Positions 38,047-49,063 of a DNA stretch of 64,000 nucleotides are shown piece after piece. How positions within the stretch are numbered: position 1 is the stretch's first letter; each line of letters opens with the position of its first letter. Origin of the DNA: Pocillopora verrucosa. Its lineage: Eukaryota; Cnidaria; Anthozoa; Scleractinia; Pocilloporidae. Under the pieces are notes generated by a model. That model worked only from the letters and a program-made list of their open reading frames with translations, had not been told where the DNA came from and did no database searches. The stretch spans positions 13,349,235-13,413,234 of the forward strand of contig NC_089325.1 in NCBI RefSeq assembly GCF_036669915.1, in the 5' to 3' direction. The translations under genes were made by a program, and so were the position numbers.

Positions 38047-38372
38047 ATCCTGAGGAAATTAGTACAACATTAACAAAGAAGAACAAGAAAAAAGAAATAA
38101 AGAAAAAAAAGAAGAAAAAGCTAGTAGATAACACTGGTAGATTCTGTTTTGTTTATGAAAATGCAGCACATTGCAGTCAGTTCGTCTCCCTATCAAGTTA
38201 TTAGGGACCTAAAGATCCGAGGACGGCGGATGTCTACTACGGCTGTCATGACCGAGGGGGGACTGGGAAGAGTTTGGCGTCGCAAGGCGCGAAAAATCCT
38301 TAGGAGACCAAGTCGAAGGCGCGGACGGCATTGTTTACATATTTTCGATTTCTATTATAAAGTACTTCAGTC

Positions 38373-38852
38373 ATGGCTTCCTTTAGAGAGATTCGTAGCA
38401 CTCTTCTGCAAATTTTTGGTGATGGCGATATATCAGAGGACGAGGTCCTTCTTCCTTATGACGTTAACATATCCAAAAACCCAGATTTTCCTTATGAAAG
38501 TTATGGGAAATTTGACCTTGATGATATTGATGACAGTGAGTGTTTATCCGAGTTTTGTTTTCGTAAGAGTGACTTTCCCATCCTTTCTGAGGCCCTACAT
38601 CCTCCTAACTACTTTACATGTCGACAAGGAACAATATGCGATGGAATTGAAGGGTTATGCATCGCACTTCGAAGGCTTGGGTACCCATGTAGACTCAGTG
38701 ATCTGATTCCACGTTTCGGCCGCCGAGTTCCAGAGCTAAATATAATTACCAGCCTTGTGATGGATACAATTTATCAGGAAAATAATCACAGAATAACTCA
38801 GTGGAATGATATACTCCTGAACCCAGGAACACAAAACGTCCAGTGTCTGTAA
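38373..38852 (+). pseudogene. Truncated PIF/Harbinger-type transposase (HARBI1-like N-terminal part)
   Basis: The 159-residue frame shows the Harbinger N-terminal pattern: FRKSDFPILSEAL, then GLCIALRRLGYPCRLSDLIP, FGRRVPELN, and IYQENNHRITQWND. This is the helix-turn-helix region before the DDE nuclease. The frame stops before any DDE domain, so it cannot be active. It sits in unit 2 between the stranded exon copy and the CAP-trefoil gene. Confidence 0.7.
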
Positions 38853-40123
38853 CATTAAGTCTTTAATCAAGTTTATTTGAATAAAAAAGTCTGAACATGA
38901 AGCTGATATGACATGGAAAACCTAACAATAAAATAAAAGCAAGTGTACAAAACAAAATCAAGAAACATATGCCTGAAATTCCTGAAAACTAAATTCATCT
39001 TGCGCAGTACAAAATCAGGACATGACTTAGTTTTGTTTTTCTAGAAGTTTTATGATAATTTGAGACTGCTGCTGCTGCATTAGCGTGAACATCTTCTAAA
39101 AATTTTGCATTTGTTCTTGTTGCTGTTTGGTTTGCTGCAGCATGACCTGCATCAAATCCTGATGTTGCTTCTTGGACTGCTCCTCCTTCTTACTTTCAGC
39201 CTCTAGTCGCTGCTTTTGTAGCTGCATTTCTTCCATTTTCCATTTCTGCATGAGATCGTTCTTTTCCCGCAAATATGCCTTGAGAAATGCCTGGAAGGTG
39301 ATCTGTATTGAAGAAACAATACTTTTATGCGCTTCATGCTGCAAAACTGGGATATGTCGTTGGTATTGTGATTCATAACAGTGATGAAGAAGAGACGATT
39401 ACGATTATGGTACTCTAAAAAACAGTCACTCTACAAAGGATTGGTGATAAGTTATTTCTCAATGAATTTTTTTCATACGAAAATGGACAATACATAAATA
39501 AGTGAGCATTTTGTACCGTAGATGGACGATCATTGCTTAACCCTCAAACCCCTGGAGTGACTAGAACCTTATTTCTCCTAATTATTTCTATGGTCACACT
39601 ATAGATTTTTGCCCTTGGGAAACGAGACTTGATGACAGTCCACACAGGAAGCTTAGATTTGCCAGTGTGACCGATTTATAACGTGAGAAATTACCTTGGG
39701 GAAATTTTAGCTTATGGTGCAGGGATACTGTTGTCGGCAGGGGATATGGCTCGTCGCCCTAGTCGTACACGCCGACCATCCAACGTTGAGAGAAAAAAAA
39801 ATCAACCATGTAATATTTTGAGTTTCAAGCATGTTTATGACATGATTTACTGATGAGTTCGCGCCAAAGCGTTTTGCAGTTTCGTAGTATTTCACCAAGA
39901 CACCAGCGACCTTTTCATCTTAGAAAATTGAAACCGACGATAAATTTACCACGGGTGAACTCCAGTAATTTTCCAACGGTAAACTGATTTTTCCGTGGTA
40001 AAAGTCTGTAGCGTGACCAATACCATTAATATCACCTCTGAATCAAAGGTTGAATTCATTAGAATAAAGGAAATGCTCGCCGGCTTGATAGGCTTTTAAT
40101 TTTGCAACGAATTTACCCTGTCG
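38853..40123. other. Transposon remnant and flank
   Basis: Apart from the coiled-coil frame, this holds AT-rich sequence. From about 39285 to the gene end at 40124 it aligns with 29700-30432 of unit 1. No other gene signal was seen. Confidence 0.5.
39096..39344 (-). pseudogene. Coiled-coil frame, possible second ORF of the Harbinger-like element
   Basis: 82 residues, Gln/Lys/Glu-rich (EEMQLQKQRLEAESKKEEQ), a strong coiled coil, convergent to the transposase fragment 243 bp away. Harbinger elements usually carry a Myb/SANT-like partner protein, and some end in such a coil. No Myb domain is visible here, so the link is inferred from position. The first ~18 codons match 29700-29760 in unit 1. 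Confidence 0.45.
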
Positions 40124-42699
40124 TTACCACGGATAGGGAATGTATGAAGTATAGAGGCTATAAATGCTGATATGAGGGTGTAAGGGATTTAATTGATACC
40201 ACCTTCCCTCGGAAGACTTCGTTTGAAGTACCTTGTAATCATTCTCTTTTCGGGGCGGCGGAGGAGATTGAAATGGCGTTGTCCCAGCGATAGATACATT
40301 CGTTATCAAGCCTAAAGAAAATTATCACATCATCAAGGAAAAGAAATTATTTTAAGTTATCGATTGCAGAAAGAAAGGGAAGGCAATTTTTTCTGCTCTA
40401 GAAACCGAGACATAATATTCACTACTTACCAGACCCAGCCGCCTCCTTTTTACTAAAACACCATAAAGACGCGTTTGGACTGTGCCACTGTAAGCCAGGT
40501 TCGTCCATGAACATATCATCATAGCAACATCCAGCGTTTAAGCATTTGTTAGGAGTTATAAATGGACTTTTAAAACTCCCACACTGTTCTCTCTCAGAAG
40601 ACTTTTGGTGACACTGAGGATCTGAAATTACATGAGTCAAATTGCTGATATGTTTTGTTTTGATGTTGTTGAAAATCATTATTATCATCGTGGGCTTCAT
40701 CGTCTATTGTGTGATTTGTAGCATTATTAGAATTTTCCCAGTGGCTACTATTTTTTATATTTTTCGGTTGGTATGAGTCATTCTAATTTTTTTTCTAATG
40801 CCTGTTGTTTTGTTTGTTTTTCGGTTGGTTTGTTTGCTGTTGCTTTTCTTTTTTTCCACAAGGTGCAAGTCATTTCCTCTATATCTTCGCCTATCACAGC
40901 TATGGAATCATATACCTTACAGTAGTCCCCCGACGTAACATTACTGAGTAATTTTCTATACAATTTCGCCTATCACAGCTTTTTAATCATAAAATTTATG
41001 GTAATCCTACCGAAGTAACCGTAACTTTTATGAATTACGTAGAAATTTGAAATTTTGAAATGCTTGGATGGTATCCCTGTCATTTCCCTCTGAGATTCTA
41101 TATCCACTTTGTGGATTGAATAATTGTACTAATTTAATAATAAGTCCTTTAAGGAAGATATACCGAATGTTCTGTACACTAAGAGGTAGAGAATCCTCTT
41201 CCATTCCTGCATTAATTTGTATAAGTATACGTGATTTTATTTAAATACTTTTGATAAAAGGCTGCGTATATAGTTCAAATGCCATCTTACCTGGTTGCTT
41301 TGGCGGTCCAATGTTTTTAGTTGAACTGAAGTCGTTTAGCTTGAATTGTAGCCCCGGAGCAATTGAATAATGGGCAACGACGTACGTTCCATCACCCGGT
41401 TTGATTCTGATGCCACAACCAAGGTGAGTCTCTCGAACGTCAACTACGGACTTAAAGTGGCTTACAATGCCCTTTCCTAAGCCTGCGAATAAATACCTAC
41501 GTGTTTATAATGACACATGAACAAAGAAATTACAGTGAGAGTATTCAATAGCTACTGTATATGAATGCGCATGTTACAAATCTCCGGTTATAGTTCTGTC
41601 TCATGCAAAAAATAAACATCAGTTTCAATAGTTTTTTGGTGAACGGAGGCTACCATACTTTAGAATGAATAAATTAGTTCATAGATTTTCATGGCCGGTG
41701 TTAGGAACCCGTCTTCATATCAATTGACCAAAGACTGTGTTTTTTTAGCCTTTTAGAAAACAAATGCTAACCTGTGTTGTAATCGTAACCACGTTTTAAC
41801 TCACTATACCAGCTTCTCACTGCACTGGGAATTGCTCCTAGTCTAGTCCCCATTCCTTCCCAGCCCCACCTCTTCCAGGAAATGCTTTCGACGTAATCTT
41901 TTGTCGGCGTTGATCTTTGGACGGCCTCATGGTTGGCATTAGAGTCTGCCCAGGATTGTGCCGATTTGGCTAAATTCGGATCGCATTTAAGTGGAGGAGA
42001 GTTGTGCAGTGAACGGTAGTAATTGTGCTGGATTAGACAAAGCCTCTGACATTGTGGACTACATTCTGCAATTTCGTCGAGGAATAGATGATTATTTAGA
42101 ACAGAAAAATCGCAAGGAAACCTCAAAGAAGCGACATTTTTTTATCAGGATTTGAAAAAGCTGCTTACTCAATCCTGCACCGCAGTTTCCAACATTTTTC
42201 CATTCTTGAGCTGGAAAAGAAGCAAGGTGTACAAAAATGTGATGGGAAATATCGAAGCCCTCTATTGGGTGAACATGCTACTTTGTTTGAAAACCTCAGT
42301 TACCATTTCTAGATGGTAACTAACAGAGGATAAGACATGCATGTAAAGCTAGAAATGAAATGTTACCTTATTTTAATAAACAACAATAGAAGGACATAAT
42401 CATGAATGTGAAAAGAAGTTCCTATTTTCCTAGTTTCAAAGAGATGGGGTCACCTATCAGAAACTAAGAAGAGTAAATAGGGACTTGGTCGGTGAGTGGA
42501 ACCATAACGGAATTAAAAGTTAGCTCCTATGGTAAAATAGTCGAACAAAAGGGATAGAGACATGAAATAAGAATAAGATCTTTTTACTTTTTTTTGCTTT
42601 TTATGTCATATGTTATACAACAAAGTTAGAGTTTATACCTGAAACGATCATGGCACCATACACTATTAGAAAAGCTTTTGCTAAGGATCCCGGCTCCAT
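40124..42699 (-). CDS. Secreted CAP-trefoil protein, copy 2 (unit 2), 6 exons, 322 residues
   Basis: Exons: 42699-42639, 42210-42169, 42065-41772, 41482-41291, 40621-40430, 40311-40124. Each has the same length as in copy 1 (969 bp in total), and all splice sites and the frame are intact. The signal peptide reads MEPGSLAKAFLIVYGAMIVS. The CAP domain keeps HNYYRSLH, GWEGMG and THLGCGIRI. The trefoil keeps CLNAGCCYDDMF. Differences from copy 1 are scattered substitutions, for example AHYSIAPGLQ here against AHYLLRPRLQ in copy 1. Introns are similar but shorter; copy 1 has about 130 extra bases near 32320-32470. Both copies look functional. Confidence 0.92.
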
Positions 42700-45229
42700 T
42701 CTGTAATAAAATGAACAAGAAAAAAAAAGGAACCCTATTGTTAGTCGTCAATAAATAAGACCTTTTAATTTGCTCGGCAGTTTTCCCATACAAGTCTTAA
42801 AAAGAGACCTGCAAATTTCACCCTTGGAGAGTTTTTGACACTCGGCAGGTAGACCTCCTATTTGTGAGTCTGGCTCTGACGAATATTTATTTTGTGAGTT
42901 TTAATTTTTTTTAAAATTTTATTTCTTCTTTTTTCAGATTAGTCAAGCCAATAACATATCCGTCCAAAGCTATGGAAGCTATGGAATGTATTCTCAAAGC
43001 ATGCTCCTCTCAGTACTAAAGAAAGATTTAAGTATTATATCAGTCTTTAATTGTTTGCCGTTACAAAATCAACACAAGAGCTGCCTCTTAGTGGCGCAAA
43101 TCAAAACATGTGATTGCGTGGATTGTTTACATAACATTGAAAAAGGCTACTTAGGTGGATAATTTTTATGCGTTTACCAGTACATAAGTTTTCAAGTTCC
43201 CATCTCATCAAGTTACGTGGTAAAGTAACTGAGATAAAATACAAGTTCATCGTCAAAGATCGTTAAAAGAACCTGCTACCTAACTTAGCGATAATCATAA
43301 ATGATCTGAGAGAAGTATAAGTATATATTTTGTTACCTGTTCACTAGCTCCCTGGCTGGGAGGCTAATTCGTTGTTTTTGTCTCCCTTTTAGAGTGATAA
43401 GATATTGTTATTCTAGACGGCCTAGGGCGATAAATCCGACACATTTTATTGATTGCTGTACGCGTACCTGCTCAGCGACACACCTTATTGATCGCTCTAC
43501 GCGTACCTGCTCAGCGACCCGCACGTCTATCATTTTTTAATCGAAAAATGCGCGCACCAGACTCCATTTTCGTCAAAGAAGGCTGCATTGCGCCTTTAAA
43601 TACATACATATCAGACATAGAAGCAAAATTCCATCGGATATTTTTTCTCCTTTTCTTCATTCATTCTATCATTCTTGTGTAGGTGCTTCCATTATTTTTT
43701 ACATTTCAGTTCCGCTTTGTTTATACGGTCGCCACCTAGGTGGTGGATTTTCATCGGAAAGGTGATCAGACCAGAAATCAAGCTTCGATTAACATAATTG
43801 CAGTTGTGAGCAAGAATTAAGTTAAGTTTGATCCTGAATTGGACACTCGTTGATGCAATCAAAATTAGCGTGAACCCTTGACTCATTATTGAGTAATTAT
43901 GGCTGGAGTAATTTTAAGGCGATAGTAGGGAACTTTAAGCAGTGGAGGGTTTCATTGACTTTGCTTAACAACGCTCTGAGATTGCCTTCGAAAACTCGCT
44001 GCACCCAAAATAATTCATGCAAAATTGTCGTATCAAATGAGAAACAACAGAAAACAAAAGATATCACCTCCTTATTGCAGTTATCAGTCCGTGCTAGAAT
44101 GAATGAAACGTAAAGAGAGACAAAGATATCCCGTTAAAAATAGAAAGAAAAGATGGAAATGAGGCATTGCTGGGAGAACTGCGCCCGAGCACCCATAGAC
44201 CGCCTTAGGGAAAAGAGAAACAATAACAAATAAGAAGTCAGATTGAAAACATAACCTATAAAAAAGCAGGCGGTCAATGCAAGTAACAGTTGGTTTCGCT
44301 TTACATCTGATTTTTTAATGAGTTAGCACAAGTTTCTCGCTCAATCACAGAGTGAAACGAAATAAATCGCACGTAACTCCGGGTTATCATTCGAGATTTC
44401 GCAGTCATCATCGTTTTACCATTATTCTGAAGTTGATCTGAAGCCTAGTTGAAAAAATGTTGACAGCACATGGCTTTTAATATTCAAAATGATTAAGGGT
44501 TTTTCATGTTTTATTTTGCTCTTATTCGGTAATTAATGCTCTGAACTGTATAACATACAAGCCAGAAACACCGATCTCGTTAGCTTCCTTTGTTGCTGTA
44601 ATTCTGTAGAGGGGCACTCTACTGGTGTTATTTTTCACTTTTATTGATAAAATAAGGTTCTTAATTGGCTCACTGATTTACGAATCATCATGCGCTTAAA
44701 ATTTTTAGTTGAAATGCTAATCATGCTGTGTGAGTAAAAGAGATCCTTCCTTGACTGTTGAGTCCATTTTTGAGTCTTCTCTGTGATCAATAATTGTGTT
44801 CTTAGAATCATTCTGAGTACGGAAGGGGCAAAGGGGTCGGTCAAACTGGTGTTTTACTAGCTTTAGAAATCAAACTAGGTCGTTTTATTATCATAACCTA
44901 TTGTTTTTTCGGATCAATACCAGTATCTGGGCAACTGCCCACCTACCCCTCCCCTAACTCAATAACAAGTTAGGGTTAATGTTGGGTCAGGGGAGGGGTA
45001 GGTAGGCAGTTGCCCAGATACTGATATTGATCCGCTTTCTTGTTGTCGAGGAGATTTTGATAAAACTTCACGACTTCCTTTGCTACACCCTTGACACTTT
45101 TTCCGAAAAATGAAAGAAAGAGTGAAAGGAAAGAGAAACTATTCTCGTACATATTTCATCATTACGACTCGTCTGTTTTCGACTTAGGAAATCATTTTTG
45201 TTGTGTTTTTATTGTTAAAATTGACCTTT
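42700..45229. other. Intergenic region between the two unit-2 CAP genes
   Basis: Parallels 33558-35949 but lacks the 504-bp MITE. It carries a different fold-back MITE at 44911-45033. Short frames here have no family resemblance. Confidence 0.5.
44911..45033. mobile_element. Fold-back MITE, arms of about 50 bp, present only in unit 2
   Basis: GGATCAATACCAGTATCTGG, continuing through GCAACTGCCCACCTACCCCT, is mirrored by AGGGGTAGGTAGGCAGTTGC and an end reading GATATTGATCC. The loop is about 20 bp. Unit 1 has uninterrupted sequence at the matching place (about 35750, TTGCTTTTTCTTGTCGAGG), so this inserted after the duplication. An older relative is at 14540-14664. Confidence 0.9.
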
Positions 45230-46776
45230 TTACTGTCTCTTAAAACACCAAGTACGTCCCTTACGACTGTAAAACTCTATCGACCGCTCACTCATAAACA
45301 TGTCGTCGTAGCAACATTCTAGGGGGCAATTTCCTGGATTGACGAATGGTGCCGTCAGATCCGGCCTGCACAATTCACGGTCACCGGAACGTATATTGCA
45401 GCCGGGTTCTGTAAGATAAAACGATGATAGATAATCACCACACGGGGATACACCGGTTTTTTCTTGCTGCAGTCTGAAAAATTTACGTCAGAGAATATGG
45501 CCTCTCGGTTTTATTCAATGATGATCGTAAACTAGATAAATATGGACAGCTTGCATGTGATCATCATCTTTAGAAACAAAAGAAAGATAACAACAACATA
45601 AAACAGTGTTAAGTATCCTATACAGAGAGCTTTAGTGACACTTCCGATAAAGCAAAGCGCAGAGACATTCCAATCACCTGGTGATCTCCTAGGTTTTACA
45701 TTATCTGGAGCAATTTTTTCTTTTTCCATGCTCGTGTGAGATGGCGGAGCATAATGTGCAGTGACGTAAGTACCATCGTCTCGCTTGATGTTAAGTCCAC
45801 AACCCAACTTGGTCTCTCCTGCCCACACTACCGCTTGAAAGTGTCCAATGACGCCCGTACCTCGGCCTGTTTGGTAATTGTAACCGTTCTTGATCTCTGA
45901 ATACCAGCTTCTCACTGCACCAGCGATGGCTCCTTCCATTTTGTCCATCCCTTCCCAACCCCATCCTTTCCAAGAAATGCTTTCAGTAAATTTATCTGTC
46001 CATTTGGAATGGTGCATATAACCTTTAGCGGCTTGCTGGTCTGTCCATTCCTGGGCAGATATCGCCAGCTCGTGGTCACACTCCATTGGTGGAGAGCCAT
46101 GCAGGTCCCGATAATAATTGTGCATGTTAAGGCAAAGGAGTTGACAATATGGATCACATGCTGTTAAAGGATTAATGGTAAGTTTTAAATATTCCAAGAA
46201 TAGTAAAACTAAACAGATAAAGGACTGAAGGTTATGTAATTTTTTCTAGGAATCATACTCACTCAGCCCATCTCCGCAATACGGCCCTTCATCAGCGTCT
46301 TAGAAACAACAAAGATATCCAATTATTTCCCATATTAAGAAAGAGGAATAATTAATTAAGACGGTTTTGGTTGGAGGGGAACATCTTACATTATCACGAC
46401 CTCAAGGGGAAAAAAATAACGGAAGTTGTACAAAAGCTTCTCTGCATCACTAAGACTGGACAGCCTGAATGATGGTGTATGTTCCAGTTTCCTGGCATGA
46501 ATCGAAAAGAACTAGCGCTCCCCTTCTAGGGTTGTACAGGTGTGCAAGAACATCAATGATTATTTAAAGTTTTGGTCATCCTCCTAAGGCGGTTGCCCTT
46601 TTTTTACCCCCTGACTTTTGATAATCGCGAGGGGGAGAGGATTCCGAACATTACAAAAATCTAAAGGCCTCGCATATTAAGATGTAAAACATCTGAAATA
46701 CCTGTTAATACTGATGTTGGACTCCCAGTCGAAGCCCTAGTTGTTGGAGTAGGGCTTGCGGTTGACAAAACTAGCA
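45230..46776 (-). CDS. CAP-trefoil type 2, copy 2 (unit 2): STP linker, CAP, trefoil; 5' exon not found
   Basis: Exons: linker 46776-46702 (Ser/Thr/Pro-rich), 46298-46263, CAP 46160-45678, trefoil 45408-45230 (stop TAA). All joins are phase 1. The CAP motifs include CLNMHNYYRDLHG, GWEGMDK, RSWYSEIKNGYNY, GHFQAVVWAGETKLGCG and YVTAHYAPP. The trefoil has LCRPDLTAPF, CPLECCYDDMF and RTWCFKRQ. An alternative end exists: without splicing at 45678 the CAP frame continues 48 codons to 45532, through a hydrophobic stretch (TLFYVVVIFLLFLKMM) that could span a membrane. The signal-peptide exon should lie upstream of 46776; I could not identify it. Probably secreted, with a possible membrane-anchored form. 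Confidence 0.82.
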
Positions 46777-47634
46777 CTGGCTTTGGAGATGCAGATGAAT
46801 GAACGATCAAACGGAGGATTCCTGTGACAATTCATCAGAAGAAGTAAAAAGGTATTCGATGAGTTGATTTCACAATAACTTGCGATTGTATCATTGGTTT
46901 TAGAAACAGCTTAAACACGCATGTTTTACACGAACGAACAATGCCCCACCTACCTAAGAGTAAAAAAGGGGAGAATAATATTTATTAGGCCAGGAGCCAA
47001 CATCTTCTCTCAGGCTCTTCACTGATGTCCTTCCAAGCTGTCTTGTATTAAAGTGATTTTTCCGGTAAACAGTGCTCCTGAAACATTAAGATCCTAATGA
47101 AACGAATGCAGATAACAGAAAAGAAACCATAAAAGGAAAAAAAAATGATTTATGCATTTACATAGGGGCGTAAAAGGACAAGGATAATTATAAGATAATA
47201 TGAAAATGATAATAGAGATAAATCCTTTGTTACTTGCCAAAAAGTCAAATTGGTTACCTCGTATAAGAAAAGTAGAGTTCCTCAAGTTATAACTTAGTCA
47301 ACAAAGGTGCATGAGAGGCAAATTTCTAGGTCTGTTTCCCCAAAACAAGTTCCCATTATTTGTATTGTAACTATCCTGTTTAGAATGGTCAATGGAACTG
47401 CAAAAACGAAGATAAAGAAAACGTGTTATGAAATTATAATATTAACTTTCAAGTACCTTTTCATAACATGTTGCTGTCACGAGTACTGGTAGTCAACCGG
47501 GAAAACAACGACTATTAAAAGCTTTAGCAGGTTTCCATTTGACGAGGAATTTTTCTCCCTCCTCAATAGAATCGTGATTTTCCACCATTAAGCTATTACT
47601 GTGAAAAAAAAGTAAATAAACAAAAACAAAGAAC

Positions 47635-47637
<3 letters not shown>

Positions 47638-47665
<28 letters not shown>

Positions 47666-47676
47666 CAAAACAAACC
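47638..47676. repeat. (AAAAC)n microsatellite
   Basis: Seven or so AAAAC units in a row, embedded in A-rich sequence. Confidence 0.85.
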
Positions 47677-47894
47677 ATTATAAACAAAGGCAAAACCGGT
47701 CCCTAGTGGCTATAGAGGTTAGTCACCTGTACAAAGCATTTGACAAGGATTGGCAGGACTGTGTTATTCAAACCAACAAACACGCAAAAACTGAAATTCC
47801 ACATTCCAATTCGATCTGCAAAAAGTGAACCGCATGAGCCACCTCGTGGAATGGTCACTGCCAAGTTACTATTATTACTATTACTATTATTATT

Positions 47895-48270
47895 AAAATT
47901 ATAAACATTAAAATTTCCTCACTTGTGATTGGTTTGAAAAACGCCGATTTTCCACTAATTCACTTGCAAGTTGTCATAGAAAAATTTGTCATCAGAAAGT
48001 TTAATTTACCAATCACATTCAAAATTGTAGTTCACGTGACAATTAGGATTACAATTTACGCCTCCTTTGTCAGTCTTTTCATGCAAATGTTCCCTCTCTT
48101 TCGTAACCTGGCTATTCTTCTTTTCTCAGAGAATGTAACTTTATGATTTATTGGTAATAAGACTTCGTGTCGTCCAATTCGGTTTGTAATCATAGTCGTG
48201 ATAAATAATCGGACTCCTGCTGCGCGGTCGTCCGATTTTGTCATCACAGTCTTATTAGCATTACTTAATA
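47895..48270 (-). mobile_element. MITE copy with AATCGGACGACC-type core (inverse orientation)
   Basis: Carries CCAATTCGGTTTGTAATCAT and an inverted-repeat core around AATCGGACTCCTGCTGCGCG, then GTCGTCCGATTTTG. The flanks (GATTGGTTTGAAAAAC, CACGTGACAATTAGG) are the reverse complement of parts of 60591-61030. Confidence 0.65.
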
Positions 48271-48431
48271 TTTATCATGATATTATCACTTTTGCATTAA
48301 TATGTGTTTGATAAGATATCTAGAGACAAACCGAATTGGACTCCACTCAGTCTTATTACCATTACTTAATATTTATCATGATATTGTTATCACTTTTGCA
48401 TTAACATGTGTTGGATAAGATATCTAGAGAC
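48249..48431. repeat. Direct tandem repeat, two copies, period about 101 bp
   Basis: GTCTTATTAGCATTACTTAA, continuing to GATATCTAGAGAC, is repeated from 48350 with a 3-bp insertion and few substitutions. It abuts the MITE and includes part of its right end. Confidence 0.8.
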
Positions 48432-49063
48432 TGACTGCCCGCCGAAATCTTGAAATTGCTAGTGCAGGAGCCTTAGTAAATTAAAATACTCTTCCCGTGA
48501 AGGTTAATGATATAAGTGAAATAAGCATTCAAAGCCTACTGAATGAGAACCACTTACACAGGTTCTCTAAACTATTGGGAGAGTCGACTAAGTGCTGAAC
48601 GAAATCTCGTACCGCAACTTTATACACTTAAAGAGGAACCCTACAGTGCTCTTTTCTAAACTTGCATTTTGAATTATTGCCATCAGCAAGTGTTACTACT
48701 TGCTTGAAATACTTAAACCTGAGATATTTCCCGGCTGAAATCATGTCTCAGGGAAATAAGTATCATGACTACCTTTGCAATTGCAACCTTGCCCCACGCT
48801 TATGTCAAATACCCGCAACACTTCCAAACCAAAATATATAAAATAAAAAAAAAACAAAAACAAAACAAAATAAAACAACAAGTCGATTGTGTGAGGAATA
48901 TTAATTGCTTCAGGAAAAATAGCACAATTGGACCAAGATACAATATTCTTTATTAACAATCACTTAGCATACATGTTAGTTACGAGGAAGTCTCTTTTAA
49001 AATATTTCAACAAACGGAAATGGAGGAAAAGTGACGCGAAAAAGGATTCTTTCCTCCAGCGAT

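Larger units (their letters stand above)
28530..46970. repeat. Tandem segmental duplication, two units of about 9.2 kb joined near 37680
   Basis: Unit 1 (about 28530-37680) and unit 2 (about 37680-46970) align in order. Matches are 28540 with 37685, the terminal exon 30433 with 40124, the signal-peptide exon 33557 with 42699, and the CAP exon 36889 with 46160. At 37680, sequence matching 46.95 kb (ACCTACCTGAGAGTAA) runs directly into sequence matching 28.53 kb (TTCCGTAGAGAAAAA), which marks the junction. Confidence 0.85.
46777..49063. other. Intergenic, repeat-rich
   Basis: Contains (AAAAC)n at about 47638-47676, a MITE copy (about 47895-48270) and a tandem repeat (48249-48431). It should hold the 5' exon and promoter of the CAP type 2 gene; none was recognised. 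Confidence 0.5.

Noticed and set aside
38149..38706. 185-codon plus-strand frame
   Set aside because: Overlaps the Harbinger-like frame at 38373-38852 in another phase and shows no family pattern itself.
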